A DNA stretch of 64,000 nt, taken from Megalonaias nervosa. Taxonomy: Eukaryota > Mollusca > Bivalvia > Unionida > Unionidae. Position 1 is the first letter of the stretch. Every line of letters starts with the position of its first letter. The DNA lies in NCBI GenBank assembly GCA_016617855.1, contig JAECUM010004981.1:1-64000 (forward strand), given 5' to 3'. The notes under the pieces were generated by a model. The model searched no databases, had not been told where the DNA came from, and saw only the letters and a list, made by a program, of their open reading frames with translations. The position numbers and the translations under genes were made by a program. Below, one piece after another: positions 27,601 through 39,600 of this stretch.

Positions 27601-30600
27601 AAATTTTGGATTATATTCACAAACTGTAAGTCCTATTTACCAATTTTTACATTGTTTTCTAGGGAAATAAATTATTTTGTTAAAATATACAAAGCTTGTT
27701 GACTTCACTCTTTTCTTCTGTTACATTTGTATGAGCCTACATGTAACAGGAGAAAATTGGGTCGCTCATCCTTGGGATATAAGAATTTTGGTTAAATATT
27801 TCAGAAAATTGTTTTTTGAAATTTAAATTCCCCTAGTTTCTAAATCCCAAGTACTATTTTACATTTTGTGTGAAGTCTTAAGTGAAAACAACACACTTTT
27901 ATTCACAATGTCATTAAAAGTGGAAACTTTTCTTTCTAATCCAACGCTGGAGCAGTTGGATAGTCTGAAAAAAGATGAGTTGCTTGAACTTGCCAGAAAG
28001 TACGATCTTTCAGAAGCAAAATCTTCCTTGACGAAACAAGAAATTAAAAATATTTTGATCCAATATTTGGTGGGGAAAAATATTTTTGATTAAAGTGTTT
28101 TGGCATCAGTCAGTAAGTATATGACAGACACTGACATTAAAGTAATGGAAATAAAAATGAAATTCAAAATGGAAGTAGAGTTAAGGAAGCTCAAGCTTCA
28201 GAAAGAGAAAGAACAATTGCAAGTGCAATTAGAAGAGAAGCAATTGCAGTTGCAATTTGAGAAAGAGGAGAGAGAGAGAGACAGGAGAGGGAGAAAGATA
28301 AACAATTACAATTTGAGAAAGAGGAGAGAGAGAGACAGATGCAGTTACAAAGAGAGAAGGATGAAAGGGAATTTCAACTTAGAATGAAAGAATTTGAACT
28401 GGCAAGTGGCAAGCACTATTCCACTTCTCATACAAATTTAAGTTTTGACATTTCAAAAAATATCAGGTTAGTTCCCCCTTTTAGTGAAAAGGAAGTAGAC
28501 AAATATTTTATCTATTTTGAAAAAGTTGCTGAAAATTTGAAATGGCCAAGGGAGCATTGGACTCAATTATTGCAATGTGTACTTTTCGGCAAAGCCCGAA
28601 ATATCTATGCATCCCTGTCAGTACAACAGAGTTCTGATTATGATTTGGTTAAGGAGTGCATCTTAAGGGGTTATGCGTTAGTCCCTGAGGCTTATCAGCA
28701 AAAATTCAGGAACTATAAAAAGGAAGCTGGACAGACTTATGTCGAATTTGCTAGAGAAAAAGAACAGTTATTTAAGAGATGGTGCTTAGCCAAGAAAGTT
28801 GAACATGATTATGAAAGTCTTGAACAACTTGTGTTACATGAAGAGTTCAAAAACTGTGTTCCTAATGATATTAAGAATCATCTTGAAGAGCATAAGATTG
28901 AAACCTTGGAAAATGCTGCTCTTGCTGCTGATGAGTACTCCTTAACTCATAAAGTTCCTGTTGTAGGCAAATCATTCACTCAGCAGTCTACTGGTAGAAA
29001 GGTATTTCAGCCTAATACGACTCCTCCTAAAATTCAATCTGGTACAACTTCTAAAAATCAAGCTTCTGATAAACTTGATTCAAAATCCTTGTCTCTGCCT
29101 ACGTGTACCTATTGCAAGAAAAAAGGACACGTCATTTCTGATTGCTTCAAGTTGAAATATAGGCATCAGAATCAAGATAGACCTATCCCAAATGCTCTTA
29201 TTTCTAAGAGGTCAAGGTCATGGTCATGTATTGAAAGCAATACATTTGTTGGGTCTCATAAACCCCAGTCTGATTTTATTATTGAGAATTATGAACCATT
29301 CATGTCGAAGGGTTCTATATCACTCTTGGATGATTCGGCCAATCCTATCCCTATTAAAATTTTAAGGGATACAGGAGCTTCTCAGAGTCTTTTAGTGTCA
29401 GGTATTTTGCCTTCTTCTGAGAAGTCCTGTTCTAATGAGAGTGTTCTCATTCAGGGAGTAGAGTGCGGCTTCGTTAATGTTCCTCTCCATTCTGTAAATT
29501 TGTCATCAGACTTAGTTTCAGGACCTGTGACAGTCGGTATAGTGTCTAACCTACCCGTTGAGGGCATTCATTTATTGCTAGGCAACGACCTAGCTGGAGA
29601 CAAGGTTGTGGTTAATCCACTTGTAACTGACAAGCCTTCTTTGGATCACAAACTTGATCCAATTGAAAAAGAATACCCTGAGCTATACCCAGCTTGTGCA
29701 GTTACCAGAGCTATGTCAAAGAAAGCTCTTGAGAACGATTTTGATAAGGAAAATATTCCTTTAGCTGACACATGTATTGGTCAGGCTTTTGATGAGGTCA
29801 CTTTCACTTCTAATTTGGATCAATCAGGTGGTATTGATCACAGTGATCCTCTTTCAAATACTCATTCTCTTTTATCTAATCAGGGTGATAAACGACAATC
29901 ACTTGTCATCGAACAGGAAAAAGATCCTGAGATCTCCTGTTTGTTTCAGAGGGCCATTAGTGAAACTGAAGCCACTGAAGTACCTGTCTGTTATTTCATT
30001 AAAATGGAATTCTTATGAGAAAATGGAGACCTCCCGAGGTACCTGCTGGTGATGAGTGGTCAGTGAACTATCAGATTGTAGTTCCAAAATCTTACAGACA
30101 GGAAATACTTAGTTTGGCCCATGAAACTCTTCTGGCTGGTCATTTAGGGATAAATAAAACTTATAACAAGATCTTGACTCACTTTTATTGGCCGAAAATC
30201 AAAAGTGATGTTTGTAAATTTTGTAGATCTTGTCATACTTATCAAATGGTAGGAAAACCCAATCAGAAGATACCTAAGGCTCATCTGCAACCAATTCCTG
30301 CATTTGACGAACCATTTAGCAGAATTATGGTAGATTGTGTTGGTCCCTTATCTAAGGCCAAGTCAGGCAACCAATATTTGTTGACCATTATATGTGCATC
30401 AACAAGATTCCCAGAGGCAATTCCTTTGAGAAATACTATAGTAAAAGCTTTGATAAAGTTTTTTACTCAATTTGGCCTTCCCAAATCTGTCCAATTAGGT
30501 CAAAGGTCAAATTTCATGTCTGGAATTTTCCAGCTTGTTATGCTTGAATTTGGCACTCTGCAATTCAAGTCAAAAGTGAAACTATGGTTTCACAAAACTT

Positions 30601-33600
30601 TACTCAAGAGAACATTTGAGTCCTGTAATAGAGTTCATTCTGTCTTGCTCATTCTTCAAAATTTTCTTCAATTTAGGTTTTACGGCCCTTACAAAGTAAA
30701 GAAGAAAATTAATGAGTTCAATTATTATAGTACTCTGGTCTAAATAAATTAATGGAGTACTAGTATATTGAAAGAGATAGCCAAGTAAATCATACAATTA
30801 ATTTAGTTGTACCTGTCCCACCAACTGAGGATTTAAGTGAGGAAATACAATTGGACACCATTGATTTTAGAGCAACAAATCTCCAGAATTCAGAAATTAT
30901 GAAAGATCTAGACCAGAAAGCAACAACAAGAAAGAAATGAACTTAAACAGTTATTATTCGAATATGAGCACTTGTTTCCAGATATTCCTATGAGGACAAA
31001 CAAAATTTTTCATGACATTAAAATTGTAGATTCAAAACCTGTGAAACAACACCCATACAGGATGAACCCTCTCAAACAGGAATACTTGAAAAAGGAAATT
31101 CAGTATTTGCTGGAGAACGATTTCATAGAGCCCAGTAAAAGTGATTGGAGTTCACCATGCATACTTGTTCTGAAACTGGATAAAACTTTCCGTATGTGCA
31201 CTGATTATAGGAAGGTGAACAGCATGACAAAAACAGATTCATTTCCATTACCAAGGATCGATGATTGTATTGATAAAATTGGAAATGCCAAGTATGTTAC
31301 CAAATTTGACCTTCTGAAAGGCTTTTGGCAAATTCCACTTATGGAAAGAGTGAAAGAAATTTCGGCGTTTGTGACTCCAGATGGACTCTATCAATATAAA
31401 GTAATGCCGTTTGGGATGAAGGGTTCTCCAAGTACATTTCAGCGCTTGATGAATATGATTACTTCCGGTCTAGATAATTGTGATGCTTATATTGATAATG
31501 TCATCATCTACAACGACACCTGAAAAGGACATCTAGCCACGATTCGGAAATTCTTTGAAAGACTCACTGATGCTAATTTGACAATCAGTTTATCTAAAAG
31601 TGATTTCTGCCATGCTTGTGTAACTTTCCTAGGACATATTGTGGGACATGGTAAAGTTAAACCTATTGTTGCTAAGGTGAAAGCTATCTCTGATTTTCCT
31701 GTGCCTGTCAGTAAAAAGCAATTAATGCGATTTTTGGGTATGGCCGGATACTATCGAAAGTTTTGTTCCAATTTTTCTAATATTGCTGAACCTCTGACAG
31801 ATTTGTTAAGTAAGAGAAATAAGTTTCTCTGGACCGAAAAATGTCAGGAAGCTTTTGATAGGTTAAAAGCCATACTCAAAAGTGCACCGGTTCTAACAGC
31901 TCCAAATTTCAATCAGTCTTTCAAATTATCTGTGGATGCAAGTGATGTTGGGGTTGGAGCAGTATTGATTCAAGAAGACAGCAATGGTATTGATCACCCA
32001 GTGTGCTATTTCTCTAAGAAATTAAATAAGCACCAAAGAAATTACTCAACAATCGAGAAGGAATGTTTAGCTTTAATTTTGGCATTACAACATTTTGAAG
32101 TTTACATTAGCTCGGCTCCTTCTCTGGTTGTTGTGTATAGTGATCACAACCCCCTTACTTTCATTGACAAGATGAAAAATAAAAATTAAAGATTATTAAG
32201 GTGGAGTTTGTTTTTGCAAGAGTATAATCTCAACATCAGGCACATCAAAGGAAAAGACAATTTGATTGCAGATGCACTTTCCCGTGTATAGAACTATTAT
32301 TTCATATACACTTTATATAATTCATAAGAATTTTCATGTAATTTTGTTTACCTCATGTATACTTTACATATGGTAAAAAAGAAAGCTTTATTATATAAAT
32401 CTTTCATTTTTCTTTATGGGGGAAAGTGTTATGTATATGTAATTAAACTGCTTGTGTGTTAGTTTTAAAATTCTTTTTTATTTTATTTTTGTTTCATTAC
32501 ATTTTATTGTAATGATCATTGAAAGGATTCGAAATTCTTTTTCAGTAATTCGATATTTTCTTTTACTAAATGTTATTTATCTAAGACGTAAAACGTGTTA
32601 CATGGGAATTATTTTTAGTTAACTTAGTTCATCTTGGCCTGGCAAGAATGTAAACAGGCAGTTAAAGTGATTGGTCAGTATCAGGGTCATACTTTCCTTG
32701 CGTGATCACCATATGTAAACAACGTTTATTTATTATTGGTTTTTAAGTGAGGCTACACTGGCGTACGTGATGGATCTCTTGTAGTAAGAGACCACATGAC
32801 CCATCTCGTGAGACTTGAAATGATGTTTTTTGGGTTTAAATATGCATTCTTAATATTCTTCTGTCAGGAGTCGTTTTAACATCTTGAAGGAACAAGGTGT
32901 TATTTTTATTTGTTGCCAGATTGTTTGTTTTTCATCAGATTTTTGGATTTAGTAATTTATTCTCCTGGAAACTCAACAAGTTGACTTTATTATAAAAAAA
33001 TTCTGAAAGATATTCATGGAAATTTATTCTGGAATTATTCGGAAACAAAAACTGATTCAATTGAGGAATTGTTGATATTCGCACATTGGACCACATCTGA
33101 TGTCATCGCCTTCCATATTTATATGTCGTCGAGATTCGAACCTGGATTCTAATAGAACTGTTTAGTGATAGGACTTGTGTTTTCATTCTTAGGATCAAAT
33201 TTTGGATTATATTCACAAACTGTAAGTCCTATTTACCAATTTTTACATTGTTTTCTAGGGAAATAAATTATTTTGTTAAAATATACAAAGCTTGTTGACT
33301 TCACTCTTTTCTTCTGTTACATTTGTACGAGCCTATATGTAACAAGCAGATAATGTTATCCTTGTCAATTTTATCTGACTTATGTTTATGCTGCCTTGGA
33401 AGTATATGAATTAAAAATTAATAACAAAATCGTAAATAATTACTGTTTAGAAGTATACTGTTGTACATAATAATTTTAAGGTCTGCTATGTTCGTCAGAT
33501 GGAATTTTGATCAATGATGTCTGTTGATGTAAACATGTAAATACATGATTAATATATCGGAAGATAATTATTTGAAACCTTTATTTTGTATTTCTTTATT

Positions 33601-36600
33601 ACTAATTACATTTTTGTATCCCCATCCCTCCTTCAACCCAATGAGAAAGTAAAGCGTCACTCTAGTGTCTGAAAGATCGAGACAATAAATCATTAATTTT
33701 GGGACAAGCCAACATTAAAGTGTAAATTTTCAAACTTTTAAATAATGAAGCCTTGGGTTCAGTGCTTCCTATACAAGAATAAATAATATATGTCAAATCC
33801 TGAAAGTTAGGGGGTTCTCCACCTATATTCTTGAAACATTAATTTTTACGTGTATATTTTTCAATTTCAAATTCTTTTTTTTTTTCAAGCTATCAACGGG
33901 ACGTACTTTTATGCAAACAAACACGTTGTAATCGCCATCAATTGTGTCTTTATTCAGCTGATCGTATACATGACAAGTCGTTATCCATCAAAGTTTTGCC
34001 TATGTTTTGGGAAAGGAATACATCTAATTCCTCCATTTAGACGATCTGGATATTGACTGTCAGAATTACAACTCTTCTTTTCACCGTTATCAATCGAGAA
34101 ATCAACAAATCATTGAAAAATTATTAAATATTTTTCATAATCAATCCATTGTTGCTACAAGCAGCGTGTCAGAGGAAAATGGCGGACTGAAGCAATGCCT
34201 GGAGGTGTGTCTAATTTGCGCTCGCTGATTGGTTAATTGATCCAGCGTGATTGACAAGTGGCGATAGGTCAGTTGTCTCAAAATTGCTCAGTTTTGACTG
34301 AATTTCACAGTACCATATATACTCGCATATAAGCCCATTCACGTATAAGCTGACCCCCCCCCAAACTGAACAGGTATGAACACTGAAAAGTGCATGACCT
34401 GCGTATAAGCCGACCCTCAACTCTGAGACATCACAAGATGCCCGAGGTAAGTTCTAAATGCATTTATTTAGGCAAACTTATATTAACAAAAATTACATGT
34501 ATACTTATCTCGAGGTTGGCATGCATGATTATTAAAAAGAAATGGTAGAAACTTGTTTGAAAAGTAATTTATTTAATTTTCTATTTTCTTATAGTTTCTG
34601 CCTGATTTAGATTTGTGTATAATTTGATCGAACGATGACAAGAATTTAGCAATCACAAGTTGCTGTAATGCTACCTCTCCCTTTTGACTCGATTGTTTGT
34701 TTATGCATTATTGCATTGGCCATTTTATATCAGTGCACCAGTAATTACGTTTTTACTTTGCCTTGAAATTGTAAATACCTAACTCATTAAAATGCAATCC
34801 CAGTATGACTACACAATGAACAACAATATGGTTCGATTCAACACTCACAATTAGGCTACTGAACTTATTTACATAATGGTGCCAACGCATGTACATTGTA
34901 GGTTTGAACACGCACTGAATGAAGTACATTCCACCGAATGAAGTACATCCCTTGGAGTCGAATCATGAGCACCTCGCACTAAACTTTAATGATATCTCCA
35001 AAATACAATAATGAAGTTTCAGAAATAATGCTTCAAAAATTATGCTAATACCGTAAAAGCTGAGTTGTAGTTTGCTTTGATGTAAGCGACCTTACACCAT
35101 ACCAGTCAACTTTCACAACGGGAGGGGAAAAAAACTTCCCGAATTTTGGGGTCGCTTCACGCCTACCTCCCAGTTTCATAATATCTTCTGATTTTTGCAG
35201 AGAACTCCTGATTATTACATTATGTCTTTGATTTTCATTTCTTCTAAAAAAAAGAAAAGTCCTGCATGTTCTATTGGATCACCTGTGAATTATTGTTGTG
35301 ACGAAATAATTACTTTACTAGAAAGAATTCCTTCTTCACTAAATAGAATGTTAAGTTTAAACATCATTCATGTCAATTAATGATTTTTTACCTCTAGAAC
35401 AATACAAAAAAAAAATATAAACCAGAACAAAAAAAAAACCACAACAATAAAATCATCGACAATTAATTTCAATCCTAAGAATGATCACTACGAAAGCTCT
35501 AACTCCATATGCTGTAGCTCCATTCCCACCAAAGAAACTTACACGAGTGAACACCAGGCATTTTTGTACCATATATACCAATGTTAATTACTATCGTTAA
35601 ATTAAAAGAAGGAATGAAAATACATATTACGCAGCAAATGTGTCCTCAAAAAACTAATTTAGAATACATTTGTTTTATAGTAAACAATACTAAATACCTT
35701 ACGAGTTGACAATAAGGGAATAAGGTCGGATATACAACGAGGGGAAAATAATTGCCACGTGCAGTACCATGAGGCTGCCTATTCAGGTACCTCTCGTTCA
35801 ACAAAATAGGGAATCCTTTATTTGCCAATCAATTGCTGGTGCCTGCATAACACACAGTAATGTAGAACATGGTTTCTTTGAATTCTGACAGAGGACCAGT
35901 CATTTTCACAAAATAGTTGCATCTATAAGGATTAACTTTTCATTAGTCACGCTGGGTTTCTTGCTTGTTTATTTAAGACTTAACTTGTAGCTATTGTGCA
36001 GTTTGGCTACAGCTGACCAGAATGTAAAAATAGGGCACATCCTGGGGGAAAATAGGGTGCATCACAGGGAGAAACGACGAGTCTTTTTGCGAATTTCATG
36101 CATATTGGACCAGGAAGATTGATCAATAGTTAGTGAAAACAAGGCTTTAAAAATGCCACTAAAAACCTCCCAAGTTTAGGTCCCAATCTCATTTATTTTA
36201 TTCAGTCTCCCTACTTGACTTTTGAAAAGTTGACAGGTACTTACACCCTGTTTTACAAAACTACGATAATTGTGCTAATATTATGGAATAATAGGCAATT
36301 ACACATCAATGTACTGGTATAGATTCAAAATTCCCTCTTAACACAAGCCAGTTTCAGGGTTTTAATGATTAACTGGCCTGTATTGCTGTTGGAAAACGAA
36401 AGACAAATTCGCCGACTATCAGCAAAAAGACACCGAAACATCAAGCTTTCCACTGTGTGGAAAGTTGTGATGTTGTTCAGCCAAAACACAAAACTAAAAT
36501 TGATTGATGTTGATCTTAGTTGATCTATAATGAGAATTTTTATCTTATTATTACCACTCTTCGTGAACATGTAAGTTATGCTGGTTATGTGCCTTGTACA

Positions 36601-39600
36601 ATTAAATGTGCGTACCTTTTCATAAATATTACCTCAAGCTGTACGACCGCTTATATCATTGAAAATGAGTAACTCGTGAGCACGTGATGCAACATAAATG
36701 AAACAGCTATTAAGGACTAGCTGAAATGTTATCTGGAAGAATGCAATTTGGTCGAAACAATGAATAAAGCAAAATCTGCATCTAATATGTTTGGGAATAA
36801 ATAAGGATTTAAGTGACGCTATGCACGCTTTGCACTGCGTAAGTACTGTACATTATAGTTCAGCCTGGTCTCCCGGGTAAACTCAACCAGCCCGCGAATT
36901 ATGAAGTCTGTATTTACCTTTATTTCATTTCGTGTTGGAGAAATCAGAAAATATGCACATGCAAAAAAATAACAAAGTCAGTCATAGTACTTTATAACAG
37001 TTTAATGAGTTTGGGTTACTGAAAATTATTTTTTTTACATGCATATGTCTTAGGACACGGAAAAAAATTATTTTTTCATGTCCCAAGATTTACAGCCATT
37101 ACAGTAGTCAACAAGAAGACTTAAAAACTATCAAGTTTAAACATTGGCCTGCGGATAAGCCAACCCTCCTTCTTCCAGGCCTTTATTTTTTCCTAAATTA
37201 TTCGACTTATACGCGAATATATACGGTACATTTTTTTCATCAAAGCCTTTTAAGTTTTTATGCTGATCTTCAAATATGGTTGCCTCTACAAAAAGTAGAA
37301 CAAAACTGTTCAAAAGCCTTGCAACCAATTTGGAGCAAATTTAACAGAGACAATTATTGTAATAAGTTTCTTTATGTTCCACTGACATGAATTTACATGT
37401 GGTCATCATTGCTTAAAAGTAGAAAAATTTTTTTGCAAACATCTTTGAAAAGCTGCCAAATAAATTTGGAATAGTTTTAACTGGTAGCATTTTGGCATTG
37501 GGACCTTTCAGTTTTCTGAAAATAGTGGTGCTCCATTACCAAATTTGGCTTCCATTTATAATAATAAAAGGTCCTTGAAAAAAGTTTTTAAAAATATCTT
37601 AACAATACTGAACCGATTGTTACGACAAATTGCAAACAGGCCTCAAAATGTTTCATGCTTCTGCAAATTATGAAAATCACCCTTTTCTGTGGAAATATTT
37701 CAAAAATAAAATAAAAAAAAAAAAAACACCACAAAATATTTAATTTAAATTTTGTTTAACTAGTTTGGACCATGGGTAAATTCAACAGGCAATATCTTAA
37801 CTTTAATTTGTTTTGGTGTTTTATGGCATGGTGCCATTAGCTGACCTGAACTGTCATTTGATAAGATTCGAACCTGCACCCTTTTTGTAATGAATTTTGC
37901 TTGCTAACCACAGAGCCACTGTGGTGCCTTAACTTTAGACCTTTTCATTTTTGTCTCACCTGTATTAGCAACTTAAGATATAAGTATCACTTTTCCAGTG
38001 GTAAAGGCAGTGGAGGCAGTGTCAACATTAATGTTTTGACTCAGATATTGAAGGATACATCAGCACACAGACAGGTTTTGGAGTTTCCTTGTTTACAATT
38101 CTGAACTATTACCAAATACAACTAATGTGACTAAAACTAGGAACTCTTCAAGAAAAATAAATATCAGACCAATATGGAACAAAGTTAACTAGTCAGTTCC
38201 TGGCATCAAGGCCTTTAAACCTTATGCAGCATGCACCTTCCACTATGGATTCCATCACTGAAAATAAGAAACTCTTTAATTAACATCTCTGGAGCTTCCC
38301 ATTTGGCTCTTATGTAAGGTCCAGAAATCTATTTCTCTCAGTGAGCCTTAATATTCATTATTCTCTAATGGGATACTTATATACCAATACATATTTTTTC
38401 AGGTATTTGGACGAATTTGAACAAATGATTCCAAGAGAAGAAATGATCAAGTTGCAGGTTAGAAAGGGCATCAGAAAGTCATTGATGCACATTATTCCAA
38501 ATACCAATGTATGCTATCTTACTTTGCAGTTGTAGTGCACATTTGTTTTATCATCACCAGTAACTGTGAAACATACTTATTGTCAAATTGGCAACAGTTT
38601 GCTATTATTATTTTTTTAATGTGAGAAGGCTCTTTTTTGTTGTAGTTTAACTTTAACTGTGAAACAGGAGATATAAATTGAATGCCAAGATATAATGTTA
38701 GAAAAAGCAGACATTCAACCCTAATTCACTAAAAAAGATTGAAAATAAATGACACTCTTTTTCTTTGCTGTCAATAAGTCCTGCATAATGTTGAAAACAA
38801 ACACTGCATTTCTTGTTCTCAGAATAATTTAAATGGTTTCAAAGCCTTGAATTTTCCTTACCTGTGTCTTTGAGATGTTTTAGATAGTGTAGTGGCTTTG
38901 CAGCTCTGTGGATTTGTTCTCTGAAATTATTTGTTTTCTCGACTGCTCTTGTGGCCTAAGTGGTTAGAGCATCTGCCACAGATGTGGGAGGTTGCAGGTT
39001 TGAACCCCTGCCGAATCTTACCAAAGACTTCTAAAAAAGTTACTAACAGCTACCTTGCTGGGTACTCAGCATTAAGAGGTTAGTGTTTGAACTGGTCAGC
39101 CTGGTGTCAGAATAATGTGACTGGGTGGGACATAATGTCACATGTCTGCAGCATGATGCCCCAGTGCTAGACGTCACTATAAACTGCCACACTGCAGACA
39201 TTGTAGTGATATGACTGAAAAATTGTTAAAACTATGTTAAAAATCCAAATCACACACATACACATATTTGTTTTCTCCAGTTTCTCTTGTTTTCGTAAAC
39301 CCAAAGACCACACTTTGTCAGACACATGTGCCCCATCAAATGTGTTTCATAGAATTTGTATGAACATGAACAGTTGTCCATGAAAATAAGTGAATAAATA
39401 CATGTAAAATATGTCAGCTTGCTACAGTGAAATGATTAATCTGATCCTACCTCAATAATTTTCATCTAACCCTTTTGCGGCCAGTTCTCAAGCCAGAAAT
39501 CTTTCTAAGACAAAGGCAGTCATCACTGCATTAAACAGTGTTTATGTATGCAACATGAAATAGTTCTACGATATTGAGTTGTTGTTATTGTTGTTGTTGT

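Larger units (their letters stand above)
26837..33344 (+). mobile_element. Gmr1-like Ty3/gypsy LTR retrotransposon, inactive
   Basis: 6.5-kb element in sense orientation to POLB. It has LTRs of 912 and 918 bp beginning TGTTAC/TGTTAT and ending GTAACA, with a 4-bp target duplication AGCA (26833-26836 and 33345-33348). Internal order is gag, CCHC knuckle, aspartic protease, integrase, reverse transcriptase, RNase H, then a purine tract GGGGGAAAG (32418-32426) just before the right LTR. Integrase upstream of RT is the copia-like order reported for Gmr1-type gypsy elements. RT and RNase H read as gypsy-type. Stops, frameshifts and lost catalytic residues make it non-autonomous. By eye the LTRs are roughly 96-97% identical. 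Confidence 0.9.

Noticed and set aside
34313..37226. Small open frames inside the TIR element as transposase exons
   Set aside because: None shows a DDE/DDD signature or helix-turn-helix I can recognise.
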